A stretch of 64,000 nucleotides of DNA from Bacillota bacterium (GCA_023416955.1 JAEZGM010000009.1:1-64000), one strand, 5' to 3'; shown: positions 6,445 to 15,769, numbered from the stretch's first letter. Translations and numbers: made by a program. Notes: generated from the sequence alone by a model not told the origin.

Positions 6445-7197
6445 ATGAAGATTATTAATGCACCAGATTATCAAAGCATGAGCCGAAAGGCAGCCAACAT
6501 TATTTCAGCTCAGGTGATTCTGTTCCCCCATTCTGTTTTGGGGCTTGCTACCGGTTCTACTCCGCTGGGAGTATATCAGCAATTGATCGACTGGTATCAA
6601 AAGGGCGACCTCGATTTCGCCAAAGCCCGCAGCATAAATCTTGATGAGTACTGCGGCCTTTCCGGCAGTCACGAGCAAAGCTACCGCTTTTATATGGATA
6701 CAAACTTTTTTAAGCATATTAATATACCCGCGGAAAATACCTATGTGCCAAACGGTTTGGCGCAGGACATTGAGGCGGAGTGCCGCCGGTACGATAAAGT
6801 GATCAGTGATCTCGACGGAATTGACCTGCAGCTGCTTGGAATCGGCCATACGGGGCATATCGGTTTCAACGAGCCCGACGAGGATTTCGACAAAACGACG
6901 CACTGCGTCAATCTGAAGCAGCAAACAATCGACGCGAACGCGCGTTTCTTTGAGAATGCCGATGAAGTCCCGAAGCGGGCGATCACCATGGGAATCAAAG
7001 CAATCATGCAGGCGAAAAAGCTGTTGCTGGTCGCGAACGGCGCGGACAAGGCCGATATTTTGTATCGCTCCCTGTTCGGCCCGATTACACCGAAGGTTCC
7101 CGCGTCCATCCTTCAGCTTCACAATGACCTGACGGTTGTTGCCGACGAGATTGCGCTTTCCGTCATCCGTGAAAAACATCCGGAAGCAATAGGATAA
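6445..7197 (+). CDS. nagB: Glucosamine-6-phosphate deaminase
   Basis: The enzyme converts glucosamine 6-phosphate to fructose 6-phosphate and ammonia, feeding amino sugars into glycolysis. At 250 residues it is the normal length of the hexamer-forming family. Visible signatures are LATGSTPLGVYQQL (substrate phosphate loop, near residue 35), NLDEYCGL with the catalytic Asp near 65, and IGHTGHIGFNEP near 130 with the catalytic His/Glu region. AAGGAA precedes the ATG. It is a single-gene unit with its own promoter and a terminator shared with the converging AraC gene. There is no nagA beside it, so deacetylation must be encoded elsewhere. Confidence 0.95.
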   Translation: MKIINAPDYQSMSRKAANIISAQVILFPHSVLGLATGSTPLGVYQQLIDWYQKGDLDFAKARSINLDEYCGLSGSHEQSYRFYMDTNFFKHINIPAENTYVPNGLAQDIEAECRRYDKVISDLDGIDLQLLGIGHTGHIGFNEPDEDFDKTTHCVNLKQQTIDANARFFENADEVPKRAITMGIKAIMQAKKLLLVANGADKADILYRSLFGPITPKVPASILQLHNDLTVVADEIALSVIREKHPEAIG

Positions 7198-7209
7198 TTT
7201 AAATGAACC

Positions 7210-7251
7210 AATAAACCGCCGAGGCAGATGAATCTGTCCCGGCGGTTTATT
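7210..7251 (+). terminator. Bidirectional terminator between nagB and the AraC gene
   Basis: Arms 7210-7221 and 7240-7251 pair over 12 bases, with a second inner pairing (GGCAGAT/ATCTGTCC). The hairpin stands between two converging stops and has T/A runs on both sides. Confidence 0.8.
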
Positions 7252-7274
7252 GATTCCATGCGAGCGCGGCACCG

Positions 7275-8207
7275 CTACCCGGCATCTTCGGTGGCCGCTG
7301 CAAAGTGCGTCATATGGTCAAACATAACGGAATGCTCGGCCTCTTTTCTATATTGGGACGGTGTACAGCCTCGCAGCTTTTTAAATTGCCTGATAAAATA
7401 GCTGAAGTTGTCAAAGCCCACGGCGAGTGCAATTTCTCCCACCGGAATATCTGTATTCAGCAGTAAATCGGCGGCCCGTTCAACGCGCAGCCCGTTTACA
7501 TAGTCTACAAAATTACGGTCAAGGTTTTCTTTGAAATAGCGGCTGAAGTATTTTGGGGAGAGACTGAATGTCCGGGCAATGTCGCACAAGTTCATCTTTT
7601 CACTGTAATGCTGTTGAATGTAGGTGATGATTGCCTTAAGGGTATTCAGTTTAAAATCCGACGGACGGTGGTCTTTCTCAGCAGCAGAATATAAAAGTTC
7701 GTCCTGTATCAGCAGGCTGACAAACTTGAACAGAGCGGCCTTCGTCGCAATCTGATACCCCGGTGCATGCTCCGTGTCTGCCGCGGCTATTTCAAGCAGC
7801 TCCTGCCATATCGCGCGGTAATGCGCACTCTGCCTCGGAATTTTCGTGGGAAAAGTCCACTCTTTTCTGCAAAGCGGATTCATGTAATGGCTCTGGGTAT
7901 AATCAAACAGTTCAAAACTCAGCAGTTCCATCGGAAAAACCAGCGCATTATAACAGGTATTATCCTCGTCGGCGCTCATTCCATGTAGTTCCTCCTGACC
8001 GATCCAAAAAATATCCCCCGGCTTCCCGGTCAGCTTTTCGTCGTTGACCGTAAGAGAAAGGATTCCCTCCAGCACAAAGATCACTTCGATTTCTCGGTGC
8101 CAGTGATGGGACACAAAAATTCTTTCCTGCCCGCCCGACATACGATACACCTGAAAAGGGTACAGTAATGTTCCCCTTTGTGCCTGTTCCCGCAAACTGC
8201 TATCCAT
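7275..8207 (-). CDS. AraC-family regulator with N-terminal cupin sensor
   Basis: The 310-residue protein has an N-terminal cupin-like sensing domain (HHWHREIEVIFVLEGILSLT, residues about 35-60; GKPGDIFWIGQEELHGM) and a C-terminal pair of AraC helix-turn-helix motifs: MNLCDIARTFSLSPKYFSRY and IPVGEIALAVGFDNFSYFIR, followed by the conserved tail GCTPSQYR. This build is typical of sugar-responsive activators. It is divergent from the GH13 gene at 8359, so control of that gene in response to a sugar is the simplest reading. A GGAGG site lies 5-6 bases before the ATG at 8207. The ligand is unknown. Confidence 0.9.
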   Translation of the reverse strand: MDSSLREQAQRGTLLYPFQVYRMSGGQERIFVSHHWHREIEVIFVLEGILSLTVNDEKLTGKPGDIFWIGQEELHGMSADEDNTCYNALVFPMELLSFELFDYTQSHYMNPLCRKEWTFPTKIPRQSAHYRAIWQELLEIAAADTEHAPGYQIATKAALFKFVSLLIQDELLYSAAEKDHRPSDFKLNTLKAIITYIQQHYSEKMNLCDIARTFSLSPKYFSRYFKENLDRNFVDYVNGLRVERAADLLLNTDIPVGEIALAVGFDNFSYFIRQFKKLRGCTPSQYRKEAEHSVMFDHMTHFAAATEDAG

Positions 8208-8358
8208 TACGCTCCTCCATTTTAGTGGATTTTATGTTATTTATAATAGAAATTTTGCAAGTATTCTAATAACCTTGTCATTATACTGTTATTATAGCAT
8301 AAGCAAGAAGAGAAATAAAATCTTGGTTTTCTTAAAATTTATTTTCAGGAGGTTTCTT

Positions 8359-9897
8359 ATGCCGGACTGGTTAAAGGACGCAATATTCTATGAAATTTAC
8401 CCGCAAAGTTTTTTGGATACCAACGGTGACGGAATCGGTGACATCAACGGCGTTACCGAAAAGCTGGATTACATCAAATCACTGGGGTGCAACGCCATTT
8501 GGCTCAACCCCTGCTTTGATTCCCCGTTTATGGACGCGGGCTATGATGTGCGTGACTACAAAAAAGTGGCCCCCCGCTATGGCACCAACGACGACCTGGT
8601 GCGCTGTTTTAATGAGGCGCATCAGCGCGGTATGCACATTCTGCTGGATTTGGTTCCCGGTCACACATCCGACGAACACGCATGGTTCAAAGAAAGCAGG
8701 AAAGCGGAAAAAAATGAGTATTCAAACCGCTACATCTGGACGGACAGCGTCTGGAACCGCCCGAGCGACTCAGGCTATATGTGCGGCGTAACGGAGCGTG
8801 ACGGCTGTTACCTGCTGAACTTTTTCTCCTCTCAGCCTTCGCTGAATTACGGTTACAACAAAATCACCGCGCCGTGGCAATTGCATTATACACACCCCGA
8901 CTGCATAGCAACCCGTGAGGCAATGAAAGATGTTATGCGCTTCTGGCTCGATTTAGGCTGCGATGGATTCCGGGTGGATATGGCCGCCTCGCTGGTTAAA
9001 AACGACGATGATAAGTCGGCGACTTCCGAGCTGTGGCGCAACGTGCGCGAAATGCTTGACCGGGAATACCCCCAGGCCGCTATGATTGCCGAATGGTCGG
9101 ACCCGAAAAATGCAATTGCAAAAGCACACTTCCATATGGATTTCCTGTTGAACCACCCGGGCGGGGGGTACCACTCCCTGCTGCGCAAAACCGGAGAGGA
9201 CGGCAGCCAGCAAAGCTTCTTCAGCAAACAGGGCAAGGGCGATATCACGGAATTCCTCAACGATTATCTCCCGCAGTATGAGGCCACAAAGGACAGCGGC
9301 TACATCAGCCTGCTTACCTGTAACCATGACACGCCCAGATTAACGCTTTCTTTTGACGAGCAGGAATGCAGGCTGGCTTACGCGTTTCTCTTCACTATGC
9401 CCGGTGTACCCTTTTTATATTACGGCGACGAAATCGGAATGCAGTATTTTTCACTTACCAGCGTGGAGGGCGGCTATTTCCGAACCGGTGCCCGCACACC
9501 TATGCAGTGGAACAGGGAAAAGAACCGTGGATTTTCCAGCGCAGAAAAAGAAAAGCTGTATCTTCCCGTGGACGAGCGCGATTGCGCGCCAAATGTGCAG
9601 GAGCAGGAAGCCGATGAAAATTCTCTGCTTAATACTGTGCGGCGCTTGCTCGCTCTGCGGCATGAAAGCCCCGATTTACAGTCTGTCGCAAATTTCGAAG
9701 TGGTTTATGCAGAAAAAGGGAAATATCCGTTTGTATATAAAAGAGGAAAACTACTGTTGGCAGTAAATCCTTCGTGGCAATCCGCTGAAATTCCGCTCGA
9801 GTTGCAGGGCAGTCCGGTATTCCAGATAGGAAACTGCGCACTGCGGGAGGATCGCCTCTTCATGGACGGTCAGTCGTTTGGCATTTTTGAAATCTGA
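8359..9897 (+). CDS. GH13-family alpha-glucosidase / alpha-amylase-type hydrolase
   Basis: This cytoplasmic 512-residue enzyme has no signal peptide and has the GH13 barrel motifs: AIFYEIYPQSF at the start, DLVPGHTSDEH (region I), GFRVDMA with the nucleophile Asp near residue 207, MIAEW with the acid/base Glu near 245, and NHDTPR near 323 (region IV). The calcium- or loop-type motif DTNGDGIGDING is near residue 20. It resembles oligo-1,6-glucosidases and related intracellular glucosidases, hydrolysing alpha-glucosides brought into the cell. Exact bond preference cannot be read off. The start at 8359 follows an AGGAGG site; codons upstream in frame are AT-rich promoter DNA. It is probably controlled by the divergent AraC protein. 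Confidence 0.88.
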   Translation: MPDWLKDAIFYEIYPQSFLDTNGDGIGDINGVTEKLDYIKSLGCNAIWLNPCFDSPFMDAGYDVRDYKKVAPRYGTNDDLVRCFNEAHQRGMHILLDLVPGHTSDEHAWFKESRKAEKNEYSNRYIWTDSVWNRPSDSGYMCGVTERDGCYLLNFFSSQPSLNYGYNKITAPWQLHYTHPDCIATREAMKDVMRFWLDLGCDGFRVDMAASLVKNDDDKSATSELWRNVREMLDREYPQAAMIAEWSDPKNAIAKAHFHMDFLLNHPGGGYHSLLRKTGEDGSQQSFFSKQGKGDITEFLNDYLPQYEATKDSGYISLLTCNHDTPRLTLSFDEQECRLAYAFLFTMPGVPFLYYGDEIGMQYFSLTSVEGGYFRTGARTPMQWNREKNRGFSSAEKEKLYLPVDERDCAPNVQEQEADENSLLNTVRRLLALRHESPDLQSVANFEVVYAEKGKYPFVYKRGKLLLAVNPSWQSAEIPLELQGSPVFQIGNCALREDRLFMDGQSFGIFEI

Positions 9898-9940
9898 TTT
9901 TGAATTGGCGGCGGTTTTGTTCATCTCAATCAATTCTTTC

Positions 9941-9969
9941 TTTACAAAATTTTGATCTAATCATATAAT
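9941..9969 (+). promoter_or_regulatory. Promoter of the DJ-1/PfpI gene
   Basis: TTTACA (9941-9946) and TATAAT (9964-9969) are 17 bases apart, 30 bases before the start codon. Confidence 0.75.
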
Positions 9970-9998
9970 GAATGAGAAAAACAGATTGGAGGAACTCT

Positions 9999-10577
9999 AT
10001 GCCGAAAAAAGAAGTGCTGGTCGTTCTGACTGACCGCTGGGCCGATTGGGAACCAAGCTTCGCAATTCCGGAAATCAACTCTTCCCCCGAGTACACTGTT
10101 AAGACCATCGCCGAAGATTTCCAACCAAAGTCCTCTATCGGCGGGCTGTCGGTCACAATTGATTATTGCACGGACGAATACATTCATTTTGACCAATGCG
10201 CGATGGTGATCCTGCCGGGCGGGTTCGCATGGAAAGACGCGCCGCATGAAAAGATCGTGAGCCTGGTTCAACGTGCGATTGACGCTAATATTCCAATCGC
10301 AGCAATTTGCGGTGCGACTCTGTTTTTAGCCAGAAACGGTTTTCTTGACCAGGTGAACCATTCCGGAGATGAAGAAAAGTACTTTCAGGAAGAGCCGGGC
10401 TACCACGGGCAAGCGCATTTTCAACCCAAACAGGTCGTAGTGGATCAGGGGATCATTACAGCTAATGAAACGGCTGCCCTGGAATTTGCTTATGAAATTT
10501 TAAAGATTTTAAAAATCGACAGCGACAAAGAAATTAACCATTGGTATGCTTCATTTAAGAGCGGGTTGTTTCACTAA
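9999..10577 (+). CDS. DJ-1/PfpI-family protein (class I glutamine amidotransferase-like)
   Basis: The 192-residue protein has the DJ-1/PfpI fold signatures: an opening KEVLVVLTDRWADWE strand with the conserved acidic residue, MVILPGGFAWKD, and the nucleophile elbow AAICGATLFLA with Cys near residue 104. Members are chaperones, deglycases or peptidases, and this branch (close to YdeA/YoaZ-like proteins) has no agreed substrate. The start at 9999 follows TTGGAGGA by about 7 bases and is preferred over an in-frame codon at 9972 that would overlap the -10 box. It is a single-gene unit that converges on livF, with a shared terminator between. Confidence 0.85.
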   Translation: MPKKEVLVVLTDRWADWEPSFAIPEINSSPEYTVKTIAEDFQPKSSIGGLSVTIDYCTDEYIHFDQCAMVILPGGFAWKDAPHEKIVSLVQRAIDANIPIAAICGATLFLARNGFLDQVNHSGDEEKYFQEEPGYHGQAHFQPKQVVVDQGIITANETAALEFAYEILKILKIDSDKEINHWYASFKSGLFH

Positions 10578-10586
10578 GCAACCATA

Positions 10587-10624
10587 AAAGACAAAGGACG
10601 CGGTTTTCCGCGTCCTTTGTCTTT
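10587..10624. terminator. Bidirectional terminator (DJ-1 gene / liv operon)
   Basis: A perfect 17-base-pair stem (10587-10603 with 10608-10624) with a TTTT loop lies between two converging genes. T runs exist on both strands. Confidence 0.9.
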
Positions 10625-10655
10625 TTACTATTAATTTATAAAGATGCTGCGTTGC

Positions 10656-11369
10656 TCAACCGCCAAGGTAGGCTTTGCGAACCTCTTCATTATTAGCCAG
10701 TTCATCTGCATCGCCGTGCATTGCGATAGAGCCTGTTTCAAGCACATAAGCCCGATTTGCAATTTCCAGCGCTTTCTTCGCGTTCTGCTCGACAAGCAGG
10801 ATCGTGACGCCGGTCTGATTCACATCATGGATAATGTTGAAAATTTCATTGACCAGCAAAGGCGACAAACCCATGGAAGGCTCGTCAAGCAACAGCATTT
10901 TCGGATTACACATCAGCGCACGGCCAATGGCAAGCATCTGCTGTTCGCCGCCGCTCAGGGTTCCCGCCATCTGCCTGCGCCGCTCTTTGAGGCGCGGCAG
11001 ACGCTCGAAAATACGCTCGTAATCCTCTTGAATTTTCGAACCGTCCTTACGGATGTAAGCGCCCATTTCCAGATTTTCCTGCACCGTCATTTTAGCAAAA
11101 ATTCTTCGTCCTTCCGGAACCTGAGCCAGTCCGAGCTGAATAATTTTATAGGGATCCGTCGTTCGAAGATTATGGTCACAAAATGTAATCTCCCCGCTCT
11201 TCGCTTTCACAAGACCGGATATGGAATGCAGGGTCGTGGTCTTCCCCGCACCGTTCGCGCCGATCAGCGTTACAATTTCCCCTTCGCCCACTTCGAAGGA
11301 AATTCCCTTGATTGCATGAATGGAGCCGTAGTAAACCTCCAAATCTTTTACAGATAACATCACGCCCAT
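10656..11369 (-). CDS. livF: Branched-chain amino acid ABC transporter ATPase LivF
   Basis: One of two ATPases driving import of leucine, isoleucine and valine. The 237-residue protein has Walker A GANGAGKTT near residue 38, the signature LSGGEQQM, Walker B MLLLDEPSMGLSP and a switch His in the short form usual for LivF (ILLVEQNAKKAL). ATG at 11369 was chosen: a GGGGG site at the end of livG lies 8 bases before it, and the result has the normal LivF length. It is the last gene of the livKHMGF operon, starting 1 base after livG ends, so the two are almost certainly translated in a coupled way. Confidence 0.93.
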   Translation of the reverse strand: MGVMLSVKDLEVYYGSIHAIKGISFEVGEGEIVTLIGANGAGKTTTLHSISGLVKAKSGEITFCDHNLRTTDPYKIIQLGLAQVPEGRRIFAKMTVQENLEMGAYIRKDGSKIQEDYERIFERLPRLKERRRQMAGTLSGGEQQMLAIGRALMCNPKMLLLDEPSMGLSPLLVNEIFNIIHDVNQTGVTILLVEQNAKKALEIANRAYVLETGSIAMHGDADELANNEEVRKAYLGG

Positions 11370-11370
11370 G

Positions 11371-12132
11371 TCATTCACCCCCAAGATACGCAGCGATTAC
11401 CTTTGGATCATTGCGTATTTCTTCCGCGCTGCCTTCCGCAATAATCTTACCGTAATCCAGCACCACAATATGCTCGCAAAGACCCATAACGAAGCTCATA
11501 TCATGTTCGATCAGGAGAATTGCGATTTGAAATTTGTCACGGATCAGTTTAATCGTATCGAGCAGTTCCTTTGTCTCAGTCGGATTCATGCCCGCGGCGG
11601 GTTCGTCCAACAGCAGAACCCTCGGATTCGTCGCCAGCGCGCGCGCTATTTCCAGCTTACGCTGCTGCCCGTAAGGAAGGTTTTTAGCCAGATCATGCGC
11701 GTTCTCGTCCAAACGGAACACTTCCAGCAGTTCATGCGCCCGCTTGGAAATCGCCTTCTCCTCTCTGCGGTAGGAAGGCAAGCGAAAAATCCCCGACAGT
11801 ACGGAATATTTCATCTGGCTGTTCATTGCGGTTTTCACATTGTCTATGACCGTTACATCCTTGAACAGGCGAATATTCTGAAATGTTCTCGCAATTCCGT
11901 TCTGTGTAATCTGATATGTCTTTTTGCCAACAATGTTCTCTCCGTCCAGCTCAATGACACCCTGGGAGGGAATGTAAACATCGGTGAGCAGGTTGAACAC
12001 TGTGGTTTTTCCCGCGCCGTTCGGCCCGATCAGGCCGATGATTTCGCCTTCGTTAATGGAGAAATGGACGTCCTGCAGCGCCTGGAGGCCGCCAAACGAA
12101 ATCCCCAGATTCCTGGTTTCAAGCACTGACAT
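11371..12132 (-). CDS. livG: Branched-chain amino acid ABC transporter ATPase LivG
   Basis: The partner ATPase of LivF. It has 253 residues with Walker A GPNGAGKTTVFN near residue 35, the signature YGQQRKLEIARAL, Walker B VLLLDEPAAGMNPTE and the switch-His segment ILLIEHDMSFVM, all typical of LivG. The C-terminus EIRNDPKVIAAYLGGE is the standard LivG ending. An AAGGAGG site stands 7 bases before the ATG. It follows livM by 3 bases, inside a tightly packed operon read leftward. Confidence 0.95.
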   Translation of the reverse strand: MSVLETRNLGISFGGLQALQDVHFSINEGEIIGLIGPNGAGKTTVFNLLTDVYIPSQGVIELDGENIVGKKTYQITQNGIARTFQNIRLFKDVTVIDNVKTAMNSQMKYSVLSGIFRLPSYRREEKAISKRAHELLEVFRLDENAHDLAKNLPYGQQRKLEIARALATNPRVLLLDEPAAGMNPTETKELLDTIKLIRDKFQIAILLIEHDMSFVMGLCEHIVVLDYGKIIAEGSAEEIRNDPKVIAAYLGGE

Positions 12133-12135
12133 TGG

Positions 12136-13137
12136 TCAACCCTCCTTCTTTGCTTTGCGTTTCGGCTCAAAAATGCTTTTGATGGACAGTTCGCGCTGCC
12201 CCAAAAGGCCGGAAGGCTTAAACAGCATCACCATAATTAATATAATAGAGTACACGAGCATGCGGTAGTCTGAGAACTGGCGCAAAGCCTCCGGCAAAAT
12301 TGTCAGCACAGTCGCGGAAATAACAGAGCCGGTAATGGAGCCCATGCCGCCCAAAACCACCATAACCAGAATTTCAATGGAATAATTGAAGTCAAACTTC
12401 GCGGGGTTTAAAACACCGACATGGTGCGCGTACAGCCCGCCGGCAATACCCGCGAAAAACGCCGCGAGAATAAACGCAAGCAGCTTGTAGTATGTAGTGT
12501 TAATTCCCGAAGCTTCCGCCGCGATTTCATCCTCGCGAATAGCAATAACCGCTCGTCCATGGCGTGATTTAATGAACGAATAAATTACAAAGATCGTCAG
12601 TACCGCGATGAAGAACACATAGGAAAACAGAACCACATATTGCTGGTTTTTAGGACTTCCCTTTGCAACAACGGACGGAATACCAATTAGCCCGCGCGCG
12701 CCGCCCGTAAACGGAAGTGCCAGAATAATGACCCTGATAATCTCACCGAAGCCCATCGTGATGATAGCAAGGTAGTCGCCTTTCAGCCGCAGGGCAGGCA
12801 CGCCGATAATCACCCCAAACAGTGCGGCCACGATTCCGCCAGCCACCAGCGCAAGCGGAAATGCGACCTGAATGGGAAGCCCGGAATACATTGTAAACAA
12901 AGCAGCCGTATATGCGCCGACTGACATAAATCCGGCGTGACCCAGAACAAGCTGGCCCAGAAAACCGCTCGCAAGATTCAGGCTGACCGTAAGTATTACG
13001 TTAATACAGATCATCGTAATGATACCACCGTAATAACGGTTAATGATCTCGTTATTCAGCATCATTGCAACGATCGCATAAAGTACAATCACACCGATAA
13101 GGGTGACGGCGTAAGAAATCTTTTTTGACTTAGACAA
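12136..13137 (-). CDS. livM: Branched-chain amino acid ABC transporter permease LivM
   Basis: Inner-membrane channel subunit with about ten hydrophobic segments. Family signatures include GFLGQLVLGHAGFMSVGAYT near residue 60, GVPALRLKGDYLAIITMGF and the ATPase-contact loop AIREDEIAAEASGI. TTG at 13137 is chosen because AAGGGGG lies 7 bases before it and it leaves a 13-base gap after livH. A longer frame from an ATG at 13164 would overlap livH and has no ribosome binding site. The C-terminus is rich in Lys and Arg. It pairs with LivH to form the channel. Confidence 0.9.
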   Translation of the reverse strand: MSKSKKISYAVTLIGVIVLYAIVAMMLNNEIINRYYGGIITMICINVILTVSLNLASGFLGQLVLGHAGFMSVGAYTAALFTMYSGLPIQVAFPLALVAGGIVAALFGVIIGVPALRLKGDYLAIITMGFGEIIRVIILALPFTGGARGLIGIPSVVAKGSPKNQQYVVLFSYVFFIAVLTIFVIYSFIKSRHGRAVIAIREDEIAAEASGINTTYYKLLAFILAAFFAGIAGGLYAHHVGVLNPAKFDFNYSIEILVMVVLGGMGSITGSVISATVLTILPEALRQFSDYRMLVYSIILIMVMLFKPSGLLGQRELSIKSIFEPKRKAKKEG

Positions 13138-13150
13138 ATCTGTCGCCCCC

Positions 13151-14032
13151 TTACACTTTTTCATGCACGTTTTTACCGAGCAACCCGGCGGGTTTAAACA
13201 GTAAAACGATAATTAAGATTCCGAAAACGACCGCGTCCGTAATTTGAGAACCGCCGGCCGCCTTTGTCAAGCTTTCGGCAACACCGATCATATAGCCGCC
13301 AAGCATAGCCCCCGGAATGCTCCCGATTCCGCCGAGCACCGCGGCGACGAACGCTTTTAAACCAAGCATTCCGCCCATGTACGGAGTAATCATGGGGTAC
13401 GCACTGCAATATAAAACAGCGCCGACCGCGGCCAGTGCAGAACCGATTCCAAAAGTAAATGCAATGGTAACATTCGTATTAATGCCCATCAGCTTTGCGG
13501 CGTCCGCATCTTCCGAAGTTGCGCGCATCGCCTTGCCGATTTTTGTCTTATTAATCAGAACTTGCAACAGAATCATCAAAACAACGGAAGTGACAATATT
13601 AATCAGAGAAATACCGCTGATCTGCGCACCGCCGACACCGACCGGCTGATTCGGGAAAAGATTTGGCATAGATTTTCCGGAAGAAGTAAACAGCAGCTGC
13701 GACAGATTTTGAAGAAAAATGCTGACGCCGATTGCTGTAATCAATAGGGAAATGCGCGGCGCGCCCGAGTTGAGTAATCTTCTGTAAGCCACGCGTTCAA
13801 TTAAAACGCCGGCAAACATACAAAAGAAAATAGAGGCTAAAATTGCCGCCCACAACGGCGCACCCGCTGTAACCAACACGGTATATGTAACATATGCCCC
13901 AACCATGATGATATCGCCATGCGCGAAATTAATCAGCTGCACAATACCGTACACCATGCTGTAACCCAGTGCAACCAGCGCATAGATGCTTCCTATGCCG
14001 AGGCCGTTGATTATTTGAGATAAGATATCCAT
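13151..14032 (-). CDS. livH: Branched-chain amino acid ABC transporter permease LivH
   Basis: The second channel subunit: 293 residues, about eight hydrophobic segments, opening with LSQIINGLGIGSIYALVALG, the hallmark of LivH. NFAHGDIIMVGAYVTY and MRATSEDADAAKLMGI (ATPase-contact loop) are also standard. An AGGGTGCAGG site precedes the ATG. It is the first permease gene after livK, from which it is separated by 243 bases of structured RNA, which may set permease expression below that of the binding protein. Confidence 0.94.
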   Translation of the reverse strand: MDILSQIINGLGIGSIYALVALGYSMVYGIVQLINFAHGDIIMVGAYVTYTVLVTAGAPLWAAILASIFFCMFAGVLIERVAYRRLLNSGAPRISLLITAIGVSIFLQNLSQLLFTSSGKSMPNLFPNQPVGVGGAQISGISLINIVTSVVLMILLQVLINKTKIGKAMRATSEDADAAKLMGINTNVTIAFTFGIGSALAAVGAVLYCSAYPMITPYMGGMLGLKAFVAAVLGGIGSIPGAMLGGYMIGVAESLTKAAGGSQITDAVVFGILIIVLLFKPAGLLGKNVHEKV

Positions 14033-14059
14033 TCCTGCACCCTCTTACACGATATAATA

Positions 14060-14265
14060 GTCTCAAACCTAAACGGTTTGAGACATTGGGAATTTGCTGA
14101 GCACAGCCCCTCCCGGTGCTCCGCGCCGGTGCAAATTCTATGCTGAGGATCTGATATAATCTAAAAAAGAGGGAGAATATCTTCACCCTCTTTCCGGATT
14201 CTTCATTTTATCAAAGTCAATTACGGTTCAAAACCATTGGCTATAGACGATGGTAATTGACTTTT
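14060..14265 (-). promoter_or_regulatory. Intercistronic hairpins between livK and livH
   Basis: Three inverted repeats fill the gap: GTCTCAAACC (14060-14069) with GGTTTGAGAC (14075-14084); an AAAGAGGG/CCCTCTTT pair around 14167-14193; and an AAAGTCAATTAC/GTAATTGACTTT pair around 14213-14264, next to the livK stop. No T run follows the first in the leftward direction. Partial termination or protection of the livK message from 3' decay is the likely role. Confidence 0.55.
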
Positions 14266-14275
14266 GAAGCGTGAT

Positions 14276-15454
14276 TTATTTGTTGTAGTACTCGGCAAAC
14301 TTGTATGCTCCGTCTTTAATTGTGATGATCGCGCAGGTTTTGACCGGGTTGCGGTCTTTGTCAAAGGTAATATCGCCCGTAAGGCCTTTATACTTCAAAG
14401 CCGCCATTGCCTTGGTAATCGCGGCGGAATCTGTGGAACCGGCCGCCTTAATTGCTTCTATCATCATGTTCATGGCATCATATCCCAGTACCGCAAACAT
14501 ATTAGGATCCGCGTTGTAAGTAGATTTATAGGTCTTGATGAAATCCTGAACTTTTGAGTCTGTGCTTTCAGCGGTGTACTGACTGCAATAAAATGTGCCA
14601 TCAACCGCGCTGACATTGCTCTTGTCAATTTTGTCGAGCACACCGTCCCAGCCGTCGGCACCCATCATTTTTGCGGTAATGCCGAGTTGCTTTGCCTGAA
14701 CGGAAATCAATGCAACATCCTGATAATAAACCGGGATGAAAAGGACATCCGGATTTTTGGATTTAATGGAAGTCAGCTGGCTCTTAAAGTCGACATCATT
14801 TGTCTGGTATTTCTCTTCGGCAACAATGTTCATACCCGCTGCTGTTGCGGCACTTTTAAATGCTTCCGCAACGCCGAGGGAATAGTCGTCAGCCATATTA
14901 TAGAGGATAGCCGCCGTCTTCGCGCCGAGTTTCTTCGCCGCGTAGGAAGCCATTAATTCACCCTGGAACGGATCCGTTACACAGGCACGAAATACGTTTT
15001 CTCCGGTTGTCGTAACTGATGCCGCAGTTGCGGTTGCAGTAATCATAGGGAGATTGTCTTTTACAGCTGCCTGAGCAACAGCCAGGGTCGGTGTGGAGGT
15101 AACGTCACCAACGAGCGCAACAATACCGTCGTTCTGAACAAGTTTATTATAGGCGTTTACAGCCTCAGTGGCATCGCCCTTCTCGTCCTCAGAAATATAT
15201 TCAATTTGCTTCCCGAGCACCCCGCCTGCTTTATTGGCCGCCTCCACAGCAAGCTTTATACCGTTATTCGTAGCAATGCCGTAAACAGAGACATTGCCGG
15301 TAAGCGGAGCAAGACCGCCGATTTTAATGGTATCACCTGAAGCAGTGCCGGATGTTCCTCCGGTTGAAGCAGTGTTAGAATTCTGTGCACATCCTGCAGC
15401 GGAAGCCGTCAGCATGGCTGCGGCAAGGAAAGCCGCTATGATACGCTTTGTCAT
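14276..15454 (-). CDS. livK: Branched-chain amino acid-binding lipoprotein LivK
   Basis: The extracellular binding protein that delivers branched-chain amino acids to LivHM. The 392-residue precursor has a lipoprotein signal with lipobox ASAAGC (Cys about residue 22), a Ser/Thr/Gly-rich linker, and a type I periplasmic-binding fold: IKIGGLAPLTGNVSVYG, GVLGKQIEYISEDEKGDATEA and LVGDVTSTPTLAVA. A GGGAGG site precedes the ATG, and a strong promoter is about 100 bases upstream. It is first in the operon, as expected for the subunit needed in greatest amount. Ligand assignment rests on the livHMGF neighbours. Confidence 0.93.
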   Translation of the reverse strand: MTKRIIAAFLAAAMLTASAAGCAQNSNTASTGGTSGTASGDTIKIGGLAPLTGNVSVYGIATNNGIKLAVEAANKAGGVLGKQIEYISEDEKGDATEAVNAYNKLVQNDGIVALVGDVTSTPTLAVAQAAVKDNLPMITATATAASVTTTGENVFRACVTDPFQGELMASYAAKKLGAKTAAILYNMADDYSLGVAEAFKSAATAAGMNIVAEEKYQTNDVDFKSQLTSIKSKNPDVLFIPVYYQDVALISVQAKQLGITAKMMGADGWDGVLDKIDKSNVSAVDGTFYCSQYTAESTDSKVQDFIKTYKSTYNADPNMFAVLGYDAMNMMIEAIKAAGSTDSAAITKAMAALKYKGLTGDITFDKDRNPVKTCAIITIKDGAYKFAEYYNK

Positions 15455-15557
15455 TCTAGTTACCTCCCAAATCCTGATTCTTTAAACAGATTCAGAAAAA
15501 GAAAAACAGGGTATCGAAGCCCCATGTCTTATAACCAAACCGTTTATATTAGAATTG

Positions 15558-15586
15558 ATTATACTACTGCTTTTTTATTTTTGCAA
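15558..15586 (-). promoter_or_regulatory. Promoter of the liv operon
   Basis: Read leftward, TTGCAA (15581-15586) and TATAAT (15558-15563) are 17 bases apart, about 100 bases before livK. The rest of the gap 15455-15825 shows only the opp terminator and no gene. Confidence 0.75.
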
Positions 15587-15769
15587 GTAAAACCATTCAC
15601 AAATTCGCAACATATTGAAATATTGCCTGTTTGCACAGATTAAATCGTCTTTATATGAATTATATTCTTAAAAAGTGAACAAATTTTATTTACAGACTTC
15701 AAATTCTTTATTCATATATCGCTTTAAACAGTTGAATCCGTATCTGTCTTACAAAATATCAAAGTACAC

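Noticed and set aside
10644..12129. Long rightward frames over livF and livG
   Set aside because: They are antisense to real ATPase genes with full motif sets, and have no site or family of their own.
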